Below, in pieces: positions 1-8,744 of a DNA stretch of 64,000 nucleotides. This stretch comes from Aureimonas sp. AU20 (GTDB taxonomy: Bacteria > Pseudomonadota > Alphaproteobacteria > Rhizobiales > Rhizobiaceae). The stretch's first letter is position 1, and every line of letters begins with the position of its first letter. A program made the translations under genes and the position numbers. The stretch is from positions 930,001-994,000 of the forward strand of contig NZ_CP006367.1 in NCBI RefSeq assembly GCF_001442755.1, given 5' to 3'. The notes under the pieces are model-generated. The model saw only the letters and a list, made by a program, of their open reading frames with translations. It was not told where the DNA came from and made no database searches.

Positions 1-101
1 CCGCCCTGGCGCGCCATCTCGGCGGACAGCTCCTCGATCGTCCGGTTCTGGTGGGCGACCTGGATTTCCAGTTCCGTGATGCGCGGGTCGAGGGCGCTCA
101 T
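1..101 (-). CDS. slyX: SlyX family protein, partial (C-terminus outside window)
   Basis: Only the first 33 codons are present; the gene runs off the left edge. The visible protein starts MSALDPRITELEIQVAHQ and continues with NRTIEELSAEMARQG, a heptad-like amphipathic helix typical of the short coiled-coil SlyX family, whose role is unclear. Its ATG overlaps the TGA of the upstream thioesterase gene as ATGA, so the two are probably translated together. The call rests on a short but characteristic N-terminus. Confidence 0.7.
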   Translation of the reverse strand, partial: MSALDPRITELEIQVAHQNRTIEELSAEMARQG

Positions 102-550
102 CGCACGATCCTTTCCAGAATGGCGCGCAGCCCATCCGGCAGCGGCACGGGGCGGCGCGTCTCGGCGCTCACATGCACATGCACGAAAACCCCTTCCGCG
201 GCGGCGATGTCGTCCTCGTTGCGGAACAAGGCGATGTCGTAGGCGATCGAGGAAGAGCCGAGCCGCGCGATGCGAAGGCCCACCGTCACCCGGTCGGGAA
301 AGCCGATCTCGGAAAAATAGCGGCAGCCCGTTTCTGCGACGAAGAGAAGCGTCTCGCCCGGGCTCGTCGGCAGGCCCTGTTGGAGGAGCCAGCTCGTCAC
401 CGCCGTGTCGAAGAACGTGTAGTAGGCCGCATTGTTCATGTGGCCATAGGCGTCGTTGTCAGACCAGCGGGTCGAGACCTCGATGAAGGCGGCGAACTCG
501 GCGCGGCTGCGAGGGCGCGGTCGGGGCGGGCTCGGCTCGGAAGGGGACAT
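98..550 (-). CDS. Acyl-CoA thioesterase (4-hydroxybenzoyl-CoA thioesterase / YbgC-like hotdog fold)
   Basis: 150 aa, the usual length of a single hotdog thioesterase. The block DNDAYGHMNN at residues 31-40 is the catalytic and substrate-binding signature of 4HBT-type enzymes, with the nucleophilic Asp and the GHxNN turn. This family hydrolyses acyl-CoA thioesters in the cytoplasm; the substrate cannot be read from sequence. I chose the ATG at 550 because the Pro/Arg-rich N-terminus is already longer than needed and upstream sequence is unlike the family. It is coupled to slyX by ATGA and diverges from the nucleoside transporter operon. Confidence 0.8.
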   Translation of the reverse strand: MSPSEPSPPRPRPRSRAEFAAFIEVSTRWSDNDAYGHMNNAAYYTFFDTAVTSWLLQQGLPTSPGETLLFVAETGCRYFSEIGFPDRVTVGLRIARLGSSSIAYDIALFRNEDDIAAAEGVFVHVHVSAETRRPVPLPDGLRAILERIVR

Positions 551-716
551 GGGACTGGCTGGCTCCGGCTTTGAGGGTTCGTGCGGGGAGTGGCCCGCAA
601 CGGCTTCGGGTTCAAGCCGTTTTCTGAAGGAGGGCGCGCCCATCGAGTCGGCTGGCAATCGGGCGCGGGCCTCTCTAAACTCGCGCGCAATTGAAATTCG
701 GGATCTCAGGACCGGC

Positions 717-2246
717 ATGGCGCCAGCGATCGAACTGATCGGCATTTCCAAGAGCTTCGGCCCCGTGCGGGCCAACCGCGATATCAACATGCGGGTGGAA
801 AAGGGCACGATCCACGGAATCGTCGGCGAGAACGGCGCGGGCAAGTCGACGCTCATGTCGATCCTCTACGGCTTCTATCAGGCCGACGAGGGCGAAATCC
901 GGGTCAACGGCGCAAGCCTGACGATCCCCGATTCGAACGCCGCGATCGCCGCCGGCATCGGCATGGTGCACCAGCACTTCATGCTGGTGGAAAACTTCAC
1001 GGTCATCGAAAACGTCATGCTGGGCGCCGAGCAGTCGGGCCTTCTGTCCTCCGGCATCCGCCGCGTGCGGGCCGAGCTCCTGCGGCTGGAGCGCGAGCAT
1101 GGGCTCGCCATCGACCCAGACGCCGTGGTGGAGACGTTGCCCGTCGGCCTCCAGCAGCGGGTGGAAATCCTGAAGGCGCTCTATCGCGGCGCCGAGATCC
1201 TGATCCTGGACGAGCCGACCGGCGTGCTCACCCCGGCCGAGGCGGACCAGCTCTTCTCCGTGCTGCGCCACCTCAGGGACGAGGGGAAGACCGTCATCCT
1301 CATCACGCACAAGCTGCGCGAGATCCTGGCGGTGACGGACAATGTCTCCGTCATGCGGCGCGGCGAGATCGTGGCGACCGTCAAGACCAAGGAAACGTCG
1401 GCCCCGGAGCTCGCCGAGCTCATGGTCGGGCGCCGGGTTCTCCTCCGGGTCGAGAAAGGCGCGGCCGTCCCGCGCGAGCCGCTTCTGGAGGTCACCGACC
1501 TCACCGTGCGGGACGGGCGCGGCGTCGCCATGGTGGAGAACGTCTCCTTCCAGATCCGGGCGGGCGAGATCGTCGGCATCGCGGGCGTCGCCGGCAACGG
1601 CCAGTCCGAGCTTCTGGAGGCTCTGTCGGGCATCCACGCGGCCGAGCGCGGCACCGTGCGCCTGTGCGGGGAGACGCTGGACCTCAAGCGGGACATGGAC
1701 CCGGCCATGCTGCGCACGCGCGGCATGGCGCATGTGCCGGAGGACCGGCACCATATGGGCCTCGTCCTGCCTTTCACCGAGGCCGAGAACGCCATTCTCG
1801 GCTATCACCGCGACCCCGCCTATGCGAAGGGCCCATTTCTCGACGTCGCCGCCATGCGCGCGGAAGCGCAGGCCAAGATCGCCGCCTACGACATCCGCCC
1901 GCCGTCTCCCGATCTCAGGACCGCCAATTTCTCCGGCGGCAACCAGCAGAAGGTCGTGCTGGCGCGCGAGATGGAGCGCGACCCGGCGGTTCTGCTCATC
2001 GGCCAGCCGACGCGCGGCGTCGATGTCGGAGCCATCGAGTTCATCCACAAGCGCATCATCGAGATGCGCGACGCCGGCAAGGCGGTTCTTCTCGTCTCGG
2101 TCGAGCTGGACGAGATCCGCGCCCTGTCCGACCGCATCCTCGTGATGTGCGCCGGCCGCATCGTCGGCGAGCGCGGCCCCGAAACCTCCGAAGGCGAACT
2201 CGGCCTGATGATGGCCGGCGAGACCGTGGCGGAGGCCGCGCAATGA
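717..2246 (+). CDS. Nucleoside-type ABC transporter, ATP-binding protein (two fused ABC domains)
   Basis: 509 aa with two ABC domains in tandem, like RbsA/YufO proteins that power sugar or nucleoside import. The first domain has Walker A GENGAGKS at 37-44 and Walker B ILILDEPT. The second has the degenerate P-loop GVAGNGQSE usual for this group and the signature FSGGNQQK. The ATG at 717 follows an AGGA at 707-710. It is the first gene of a coupled operon with two permeases (2689-4793) and nucleoside catabolic genes, so the imported substrate is probably a nucleoside. No BMP-type binding protein gene lies next to it, which is unusual. Its stop overlaps the next start (ATGA). Confidence 0.9.
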   Translation: MAPAIELIGISKSFGPVRANRDINMRVEKGTIHGIVGENGAGKSTLMSILYGFYQADEGEIRVNGASLTIPDSNAAIAAGIGMVHQHFMLVENFTVIENVMLGAEQSGLLSSGIRRVRAELLRLEREHGLAIDPDAVVETLPVGLQQRVEILKALYRGAEILILDEPTGVLTPAEADQLFSVLRHLRDEGKTVILITHKLREILAVTDNVSVMRRGEIVATVKTKETSAPELAELMVGRRVLLRVEKGAAVPREPLLEVTDLTVRDGRGVAMVENVSFQIRAGEIVGIAGVAGNGQSELLEALSGIHAAERGTVRLCGETLDLKRDMDPAMLRTRGMAHVPEDRHHMGLVLPFTEAENAILGYHRDPAYAKGPFLDVAAMRAEAQAKIAAYDIRPPSPDLRTANFSGGNQQKVVLAREMERDPAVLLIGQPTRGVDVGAIEFIHKRIIEMRDAGKAVLLVSVELDEIRALSDRILVMCAGRIVGERGPETSEGELGLMMAGETVAEAAQ

Positions 2247-2692
2247 AGGACGCCCGCATCACGCTGGTGACGCTGGGCGTCGCCGATCTCACGCGCTCGT
2301 CCCGTTTCTACGAGGCGCTGGGCTGGGCGCGGACGGACCAGGGCAACGAGAGCGTCGTGTTCCTGCAAGGCGAGGGGATCGTGCTCTCCCTGTTCGGGCT
2401 GGAGGATCTGGCCAAGGACGCCGATGTTCCGCTGGAGACGCTGCCGCGCTTTCGCGGGGTGACGCTGGCGATCAATCTGGCCGACGAGGCCGAGACCGAC
2501 CGGTTCTTCGCCCTGGCGCTGGAGGCCGGCGGAACCGCCGTGAAGCCGCCGGAAAAGGTGTTCTGGGGCGGATATTCCGGCTATTTCGCCGATCCCGACG
2601 GGCATCTCTGGGAGATCGCCCACAATCCCTACTTCGCGCTCGACGCCGCCGGGCGGCTCGATCTCACCGCCCAGCCGAAGGACCCGGCATGA
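2243..2692 (+). CDS. VOC (glyoxalase/bleomycin-resistance fold) protein
   Basis: 149 aa. The start ITLVTLGVADLTRSSRFYEA and the C-terminal YFADPDGHLWEIAHNP are hallmarks of a single-module vicinal-oxygen-chelate protein, with a Glu in the usual metal-ligand position of the last strand. The family covers lyases, dioxygenases and resistance proteins, so the reaction is unknown. It is wedged between the transporter ATPase and the first permease, overlapping both neighbours by ATGA, so it is made with them. Membership of the nucleoside operon hints at a link with uptake or with a reactive breakdown product, but that is inference. Confidence 0.85.
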   Translation: MKDARITLVTLGVADLTRSSRFYEALGWARTDQGNESVVFLQGEGIVLSLFGLEDLAKDADVPLETLPRFRGVTLAINLADEAETDRFFALALEAGGTAVKPPEKVFWGGYSGYFADPDGHLWEIAHNPYFALDAAGRLDLTAQPKDPA

Positions 2693-3825
2693 GCCGACCC
2701 TATACCAAGCTTCCCGCCTGGATCGACCATGGCGTCCTTCCGCTCGTCAACGTCGTGGTGGCCTTTCTGGTCGCCGGGCTCGTGGTGCTGGCCGTAGGCG
2801 AAAGCCCAGTGGAGGCCGCGCGCCTCATGCTGCGCGGCGCCTTCGGCTATGGCGAGGGCTTCGGCTTCACGCTCTACTACACCACCAACTTCATCCTGAC
2901 GGGCCTCGCCGTCGCGGTCGCCTTCCATGGCGGCCTGTTCAACATCGGCGGCGAGGGGCAGGCCTATGTCGGGGGCCTCGGCGTCGCGCTGGTGGCGCTC
3001 AATTTCGGCTCCATCCTGCCCTGGTGGGTGAACCTGCCGCTTGCCGTCGTGGCGGCCGGCGCCTTCGGCGCGGCGTGGGCCTTCCTGCCCGGCTATCTCC
3101 AGGCCAAGCGCGGCAGCCATGTCGTCATCACCACGATCATGTTCAACTTCATCGCCTCGGCGCTGATGGTCTATCTCCTGGTCGGCCCGCTGCGCCCGCT
3201 CGGCACGATGCAGCCCGAAACGCGCCAGTTCGATCCGGGCGGGCAATTGCCCAAGCTCGGCGGCCTGTTCGAGAGTCTGGGCATGAGTCTGGGCGGTGCG
3301 CCGCTCAACGTCACCTTCTTCGTCGCGCTCCTGGCCGCGCTCTTCGTCTGGGTGCTGATCTGGCGCACGCGGCTCGGCTACGAAATCCGAACGCTGGGCT
3401 TCTCGCCCGCCGCCGCCCGCTATGCCGGCATGAAGGAGACGCGGCTCGTCGTCACCATCATGCTGATCTCCGGCGCGCTCGCCGGCATCATGGCGCTGAA
3501 TTCGGTGATGGGCGACCAGTACCGGCTGCAGTTGAACTTTCCCGCCGGCGCCGGCTTCGTCGGCATTGCCGTGGCGCTCATGGGCCGGGGCCATCCGCTC
3601 GGCATCCTGCCGGCGGCCTTGCTCTTCGGCGTGCTCTACCAGGGCGGGGCGGAACTCGCCTTCGACATGCCCACCATCTCGCGCGACATGATCGTCATCA
3701 TTCAAGGATTGGTGATCCTGTTTGCCGGCGCCTTGGAAAACATGCTGCGGCCCGGCGTCGGCCGGCTCTACGGCTTCGTGCGCCTGCCTCTGACCAAGCC
3801 CGTTCCCGCCGAGGAGGCCCGCTGA
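2689..3825 (+). CDS. Nucleoside-type ABC transporter permease, first subunit
   Basis: 378 aa, strongly hydrophobic, about eight to ten membrane segments. It belongs to the BPD_transp_2 (branched-chain/ribose) permease class. The central FNIGGEGQAYVGGLG block matches the conserved glycine-rich motif of YufP/NupB-type nucleoside permeases, and HVVITTIMFNFIAS follows it. It pairs with the permease encoded right after it and with the ATPase at 717. The TGA shares one base with the next ATG (TGATG). Substrate is inferred from the salvage enzymes downstream. Confidence 0.9.
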   Translation: MSRPYTKLPAWIDHGVLPLVNVVVAFLVAGLVVLAVGESPVEAARLMLRGAFGYGEGFGFTLYYTTNFILTGLAVAVAFHGGLFNIGGEGQAYVGGLGVALVALNFGSILPWWVNLPLAVVAAGAFGAAWAFLPGYLQAKRGSHVVITTIMFNFIASALMVYLLVGPLRPLGTMQPETRQFDPGGQLPKLGGLFESLGMSLGGAPLNVTFFVALLAALFVWVLIWRTRLGYEIRTLGFSPAAARYAGMKETRLVVTIMLISGALAGIMALNSVMGDQYRLQLNFPAGAGFVGIAVALMGRGHPLGILPAALLFGVLYQGGAELAFDMPTISRDMIVIIQGLVILFAGALENMLRPGVGRLYGFVRLPLTKPVPAEEAR

Positions 3826-4793
3826 TGGATATGCTCGGCCTTCTCAACCTCCTCGATTCCACCATCCGCCTGTCGACGCCGCTGCTCTTCGCCGCGCTGG
3901 CCGGCCTTTATTCCGAGCGCTCGGGCGTCTTCGACATCGGGCTGGAGGGCAAGATGCTGGCGGCGGCCTTTGCCTCCGCCGCCGTCGCCGCGCTTGCCGA
4001 TTCCGCCTTCGCGGGGCTGGCGGCCGGCGTCGGCGTCGCCATCCTCTTCTCGCTCGTCCATGGACTCGCCTCGATCACCTATCGCGGCAACCAGATCGTC
4101 TCGGGCGTGGCGCTGAATTTCATCGCCTCGGGGCTGACCATCATCCTCGGCGCGGCCTGGTTCGGCCAGGGCGGCAACACGCCGACCCTTTCGGCCAACG
4201 GGCGCTTTCTCGACATCGCGCTGCCGGGCGCCGACGCCGTGCGCGACGTACCGGTGCTGGGCTTCGTCTATTCCGGCCTCCTGTCGGGCCAGAACCTCCT
4301 CGTCTATCTCGCCTTTCTCGCTGTGCCCTTCACCTGGTGGGTGCTCTACCGCACGCGCTTCGGCCTCCGGCTTCGGGCGGTCGGCGAGAATCCGGGCGCG
4401 GTGGACACGGCCGGCATTTCCGTCACCTGGCTGCGCTACCGCGCGGTCATCATCTGCGGCGTCTTGACCGGCATGGCCGGAACCTATCTCTCCATCGCCC
4501 AGTCCGCTGGCTTTGCCCGCGAGATGACGGCGGGGCGCGGCTATATCGCGCTGGCGGCGCTGATCTTCGCCAATTGGAAGCCGGTGCCGGTGATGCTGGC
4601 CTGCCTCCTGTTCGGCTTTCTCGACGCCGCCTCGATCCGCCTCCAGACCACGGCGCTGCCCCTGATCGGCCAGATCCCGCCGCAGTTCGTCCAGGCGCTG
4701 CCCTATATCCTGACGGTGATCCTGCTCGCCGGCTTCGTCGGCAAGTCGAGCCCGCCCAAGGCCGGCGGTGTGCCCTACGTGAAAGAGCGCTGA
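3825..4793 (+). CDS. Nucleoside-type ABC transporter permease, second subunit
   Basis: 322 aa hydrophobic protein, second permease of the pair (YufQ/NupC-like, BPD_transp_2). It shows the matching motif FDIGLEGKMLAAAF near the N-terminus and YRGNQIVSGVALNFIASG in the middle, the coupling region of this class. The ATG overlaps the stop of the first permease, and the cytidine deaminase gene starts three bases after its stop, so transporter and salvage enzymes are one transcript. It likely forms a heterodimeric channel with its neighbour in the inner membrane. Confidence 0.9.
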   Translation: MDMLGLLNLLDSTIRLSTPLLFAALAGLYSERSGVFDIGLEGKMLAAAFASAAVAALADSAFAGLAAGVGVAILFSLVHGLASITYRGNQIVSGVALNFIASGLTIILGAAWFGQGGNTPTLSANGRFLDIALPGADAVRDVPVLGFVYSGLLSGQNLLVYLAFLAVPFTWWVLYRTRFGLRLRAVGENPGAVDTAGISVTWLRYRAVIICGVLTGMAGTYLSIAQSAGFAREMTAGRGYIALAALIFANWKPVPVMLACLLFGFLDAASIRLQTTALPLIGQIPPQFVQALPYILTVILLAGFVGKSSPPKAGGVPYVKER

Positions 4794-4796
4794 CCC

Positions 4797-5192
4797 ATGT
4801 CCGAAGACCTGTTTCTCAAGGCGCGCTCGGCCATGCGCAAGTGCCATGCGCCCTATTCCAACTTTCCCGTCGGCGCGGCGCTGCGCACGGAGGACGGGCG
4901 CATCTATTCCGGCTGCAATGTCGAGGTGGTGAGCTTTCCCGAGGGCTGGTGCGCCGAGACCACGGCCATCGCCCATATGGTGATGGACGGCGGCGGGCGG
5001 ATCGCCGAGATCGCCGTGGTGGCAGAGCGGCTGCGCGGCTGCTCGCCTTGCGGCGGCTGCCGCCAGCGCATCGCGGAGTTCGCCAGTTCCGACACGCGCG
5101 TCTTCCTGTGCGACGCGGCGGAGGGCGTGATCGAGACCATCCTGATGGGCGATCTCCTGCCCAAGGCCTTCCCGACGGATGCTGTCTCGTGA
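4797..5192 (+). CDS. cdd: Cytidine deaminase
   Basis: 131 aa, the short tetrameric class. The zinc site is complete: CAE at 52-54 supplies one Cys and the catalytic Glu, and PCGGCRQ supplies Cys85 and Cys88. SNFPVGAAL near residue 21 is the conserved substrate loop. It turns cytidine and deoxycytidine into uridine and deoxyuridine. Downstream phosphorolysis and the nearby upp product can recycle the uracil. Its TGA overlaps the GTG of the next gene. Confidence 0.95.
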   Translation: MSEDLFLKARSAMRKCHAPYSNFPVGAALRTEDGRIYSGCNVEVVSFPEGWCAETTAIAHMVMDGGGRIAEIAVVAERLRGCSPCGGCRQRIAEFASSDTRVFLCDAAEGVIETILMGDLLPKAFPTDAVS

Positions 5193-5989
5193 GCGCGGCG
5201 GCGGACGCTCTGCTTCAGCGGCTGGGCGCGCGACGGCCGCGCGTCGCACTCGTGCTCGGCTCCGGCCTCGGCGCCTTGGTGCGCGAGGTCGAGGACGCCG
5301 ATCACATTCCCTATGGCGAGTTGCCGGGCTTTCCCGTCTCGGCCGTGTCGGGCCATGCGGGCGAGATCGTCTCCGGCCGGCTCGCGGGCGTCGAAATCCT
5401 CATCCTGTCCGGCCGCATCCATTACTACGAGGCCGGCAATGCCGCCGCCATGCGCCCGGCGCTGGAGGCGCTGAAGGCGGTCGGCGTCGAAATCCTGGTG
5501 CTGACCAACGCGGCCGGTTCGGTAAACCCCGCCATCGCGCCGGGCGAGGTCATGCTGATCGACGATCACATCGCCTTCAGCGGCGCCAATCCCTTGATCG
5601 GCGAGCCGACCGATGCACGCTTCGTCGGCATGACGGCAGCCTACGATCGGCCGCTGCGCGAGGCGCTGCTGCGCGGCGCCGACAAGGCCGAAGTGCCGCT
5701 GCATCGCGGCGTCTATATGTGGTTCTCCGGCCCCTCGTTCGAGACGCCGGCCGAGATCCGCATGGCGCGGGTGCTGGGGGCGGATGCGGTCGGCATGTCC
5801 ACCGTGCCCGAAACCATTCTCGGCCGTTTCCTCGGTCTTCGCGTCGTCGCGGCTTCGGTGGTCACCAATTTCGGCGCGGGCATGACCGGGGCCGAACTTA
5901 GCCATACCGAGACCAAGGACATGGCGCCGATCGGCGGCGCCAAGCTTGCGCGCATCCTCGCCGAGGCCCTGCCGGAGTTCGCGGCATGA
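5189..5989 (+). CDS. Purine-nucleoside phosphorylase (trimeric class)
   Basis: 266 aa with a GTG start overlapping the cdd stop as GTGA; no ATG lies before the first conserved block. Motifs of the trimeric PNP family are present: LVLGSGLG at 21-28 (phosphate loop), SGRIHYYEAG near 74-83, FSGPSFETPAE, the base-binding region VGMSTVPE and VTNFGAGM. It splits purine nucleosides with phosphate into base and (deoxy)ribose-1-phosphate. Its sugar phosphate product is the substrate of the deoB mutase encoded on the facing strand. Confidence 0.93.
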   Translation: MSAAADALLQRLGARRPRVALVLGSGLGALVREVEDADHIPYGELPGFPVSAVSGHAGEIVSGRLAGVEILILSGRIHYYEAGNAAAMRPALEALKAVGVEILVLTNAAGSVNPAIAPGEVMLIDDHIAFSGANPLIGEPTDARFVGMTAAYDRPLREALLRGADKAEVPLHRGVYMWFSGPSFETPAEIRMARVLGADAVGMSTVPETILGRFLGLRVVAASVVTNFGAGMTGAELSHTETKDMAPIGGAKLARILAEALPEFAA

Positions 5990-6744
5990 GCGACCGCGCC
6001 ACCGAGGCCCGCCAGCTGATCGCCTGTCTCGACCTCACCGATCTGAACGAGGATTGCACGTCGGCTGACGTCGAGACGCTGGTCCGGCGCGCAAGCACGC
6101 CGGAAGGCGATGTCGCCGCGATCTGCATCTGGCCGCGCTTCGTGGCCGAGGCGCGCGCCATTCTCCCCGCCGGCATCCAGCTCGCGACGGTCGTGAACTT
6201 TCCCGGCGGCGGCGAGGATGTGGCGGCGACGATAGAAGAGACACGCAAGGCGGTGGCGGACGGGGCGGACGAGATCGATCTCGTGATCAGCTATCGCCGC
6301 GTCGCGGCCGATCCCGGTTTCGTGGAAGCGCAGGTCCGCGCCGTGAAGGAAGCGGCCGGCACGGCGCGGCTCAAGGCGATTCTGGAGACCGGCGAACTGG
6401 CCGACCCAGATCTTATTCTTTCGGCCGCCGAGGCGGCGCTCGAGGGCGGGGCGGATTTCCTCAAGACCTCCACCGGCAAGGTGCCGGTCAGCGCGACGCC
6501 GGAAGCCGCTGGCATTCTGCTCCAGGCCATCGCCAACGCGGGCGGGCGGGTCGGCTTCAAGCCGTCCGGCGGCATCAGGCGTTTCGAGGACGCCAAGCTT
6601 TATCGCGACATGGCGGAGGAAATCTGCGGCCCCGGCTGGGCCACGCCGGATCGCTTCCGCCTCGGCGCCTCCGGCGTGCTGACCGATCTCCTGTGCGTTG
6701 CCGGCGCGGCGGCGCGTGGCGCCTCGGCTCCCGGCGGCTACTGA
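5986..6744 (+). CDS. deoC: Deoxyribose-phosphate aldolase
   Basis: 252 aa, class I aldolase TIM barrel. The Schiff-base lysine is Lys160 in DFLKTSTGK, the assisting lysine is Lys192 in GFKPSGG, and Asp98 sits in DEIDLVIS. It cleaves 2-deoxyribose-5-phosphate to acetaldehyde and glyceraldehyde-3-phosphate, the last step of deoxynucleoside breakdown. The ATG overlaps the upstream stop (ATGA) and its own stop overlaps deoA (TGATG). Confidence 0.96.
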   Translation: MSDRATEARQLIACLDLTDLNEDCTSADVETLVRRASTPEGDVAAICIWPRFVAEARAILPAGIQLATVVNFPGGGEDVAATIEETRKAVADGADEIDLVISYRRVAADPGFVEAQVRAVKEAAGTARLKAILETGELADPDLILSAAEAALEGGADFLKTSTGKVPVSATPEAAGILLQAIANAGGRVGFKPSGGIRRFEDAKLYRDMAEEICGPGWATPDRFRLGASGVLTDLLCVAGAAARGASAPGGY

Positions 6745-8054
6745 TGCAGCTCCCGGCCGAAATCATTCGTCGAAAGCGCGATGGCGGTACCCTGAGCGCG
6801 GACGACATCGCGGATTTCGTGCGCGGTGTTGGCGAAGGGGCGATCCCCGACGCGCAGATCGCCGCCTTCTGCATGGCGGTCTTCCTGCGCGGCATGGGCT
6901 CGGACGAGACCGTGGCCCTGACGCTCGCCATGCGCGATTCCGGCGAGGTGCTGGACTGGCGCTTCCTCGACCGCCCCGTGGCCGACAAGCATTCCACCGG
7001 CGGCGTGGGCGACAATGTCTCGCTCATGCTCGCGCCGATCCTCGCGGCCTGCGGCGCGGCGGTGCCGATGATTTCGGGGCGCGGCCTCGGCCACACCGGC
7101 GGCACGCTGGACAAGCTGGAAGCCATTCCCGGCTATACCGTGACGCCGCAAGCCGAGCGGCTGCGCGCCGTGGTGCGCGACACCGGCTGCGCCATCGTCG
7201 GGCAGACCGCGCGTCTCGCCCCGGCCGACGGGCGCATCTATGCCGTGCGCGACACCACGGCGACGGTCGAGTCCGTGCCGCTGATCGTCGCCTCGATCCT
7301 GTCCAAGAAGCTCGCCGCCGGGCTGGAAAGCCTCGTTCTCGACGTGAAGACCGGCTCGGGCGCCTTCATGGCGGGCGAGGCGGAGGCGCGAGGGCTCGCC
7401 CGCGCGCTGGTGGATGTCGCCAAAGGCGCGGGCCTTCGCTGCAGCGCCTTGCTCACCGACATGAGCGAGCCGCTGGCGAGCGAGGCCGGCAATGCGCTGG
7501 AGGTGCGCGGGGCCGTCCGCTTCCTTTCGGGCGAGGCGCAGGCGCCCCGCCTTCGCCGCGTGACGCTGGCGCTCTCGGCCGAGGCGCTGGTGCAGGCCGG
7601 GCTGGCGGGGGATACGCAGGCTGGAGAGGCGATGGCCCGCCGGGCGCTGGACAGCGGCGCCGCGCTGGAGCGCTTCGCCCGCATGGTGGCCGGGCTCGGC
7701 GGCCCCGTGGATTTCGTGGAGCGCATGGACGAGCACCTGCCCCGCGCGCCCGTTCTGCGGCTGGTGCCGGCCCCGGCGGCGGGGATTCTGGCCGAGATCG
7801 ACACGCGGGCCCTTGGCCTTTGCGTGGTGCGGCTGGGCGGCGGGCGCACGGTGCCGGGCGCGGCGATCGACCCGGCCGTCGGCCTGTCCGATCTCTGTCC
7901 GCTCGGCACGGCGCTTTCGCCGGGCGAGCCGTTGGGCTTCGTTCACGCGCGTGACGAGAGCACCGCCGCGCAGGCGATGGCGGACATCACCGCCGCCATT
8001 CGTCTGGCCACCGAGGCCCCGGCCGCGCGGGACGTGATTGACACGCTTCGCTGA
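6744..8054 (+). CDS. deoA: Thymidine phosphorylase
   Basis: 436 aa, the full length of the dimeric pyrimidine nucleoside phosphorylase family. KHSTGGVGD at 82-90 is the family signature, ISGRGLGHTGGTLDKLE follows it, and VKTGSGAFM forms part of the active site. It phosphorolyses thymidine and deoxyuridine to base plus deoxyribose-1-phosphate, which deoB and deoC then process. It is the last gene of the plus-strand salvage operon. Confidence 0.96.
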   Translation: MQLPAEIIRRKRDGGTLSADDIADFVRGVGEGAIPDAQIAAFCMAVFLRGMGSDETVALTLAMRDSGEVLDWRFLDRPVADKHSTGGVGDNVSLMLAPILAACGAAVPMISGRGLGHTGGTLDKLEAIPGYTVTPQAERLRAVVRDTGCAIVGQTARLAPADGRIYAVRDTTATVESVPLIVASILSKKLAAGLESLVLDVKTGSGAFMAGEAEARGLARALVDVAKGAGLRCSALLTDMSEPLASEAGNALEVRGAVRFLSGEAQAPRLRRVTLALSAEALVQAGLAGDTQAGEAMARRALDSGAALERFARMVAGLGGPVDFVERMDEHLPRAPVLRLVPAPAAGILAEIDTRALGLCVVRLGGGRTVPGAAIDPAVGLSDLCPLGTALSPGEPLGFVHARDESTAAQAMADITAAIRLATEAPAARDVIDTLR

Positions 8055-8213
8055 TCGGGTCGGACGCGCGATCGGATGCCCGACCGAGTCTGTGAGCCAG
8101 AGCGTTTACCTGCCCCGGCATCCCTACTCCGATGTGCGCTTCATCCTGAAGGTCCAAAGCCTTGCCAGCCGCAAATGAACCCCGAAACTCGGCGCGCGTC
8201 CCGACGCGGGCCT

Positions 8214-8744
8214 TCAGGGTGTCAGCGTCAGCGTGTCGCCGGTCACGGAATAGCTTTTCAGGCGCTTGAGAAAGCTCATGCCGAGAAGCGTCGAGGACAG
8301 GGCCTCGCCCTTGAGCACCATGACATCGACGTCGCGCACCTCCACCGATCCGATCGCGATCCGCTTGGCGGTGGCGAGCGCCACGGGAACCCGGCCATTG
8401 GCGGTTTCCGAGACGGCGGTGAACTTGTCCGGCGAAACAGTGATGCCGAGCCGGCGGGCGGTGCGTTCGCTCAGCGCAACATAGGTCGCGCCCGTGTCCA
8501 CCAGCACCGGCTCCACCCGTCCGTCGAAGCGCGCCTCGGCACGGAAATGCCCATCCGGGTCGGCGCGAAGGCGCAGCACGCGACCGTTGGGGACGGGGAG
8601 CGAGGCTTCCACCACCTTGGCCGGCGGATCGAGCCGCTCGGCCTCGCTGGCCGCGCTGAGGCTCGCTCGGTAGCGCTCGAAGGCGGAGGGAAAGGCCAGG
8701 GCTATGATCGAGGCGAAAACGGCAAAGCCGAGAAGCCGGGTCAT
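8214..8744 (-). CDS. Retropepsin-like (clan AA) aspartic protease, membrane-anchored
   Basis: 176 aa. A hydrophobic N-terminal helix (about residues 4-20) is followed by a single retropepsin-like domain with the catalytic triplet DTGAT at 83-87 and the second conserved block LLGMSFLKRL near the C-terminus. This matches the TIGR02281-type family found in alphaproteobacteria: single-domain aspartic proteases that dimerise, with the catalytic part probably in the periplasm. The ATG at 8744 puts the hydrophobic segment at the very start. Natural substrates are unknown. It faces deoA, with 159 bp between the two stop codons and no clear terminator there. Confidence 0.8.
   Translation of the reverse strand: MTRLLGFAVFASIIALAFPSAFERYRASLSAASEAERLDPPAKVVEASLPVPNGRVLRLRADPDGHFRAEARFDGRVEPVLVDTGATYVALSERTARRLGITVSPDKFTAVSETANGRVPVALATAKRIAIGSVEVRDVDVMVLKGEALSSTLLGMSFLKRLKSYSVTGDTLTLTP

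Noticed and set aside
8195..8208. GC palindrome CGCGTC-CC-GACGCG between deoA and the protease gene
   Set aside because: A two-base loop is too small for a stable terminator and no T-run follows.
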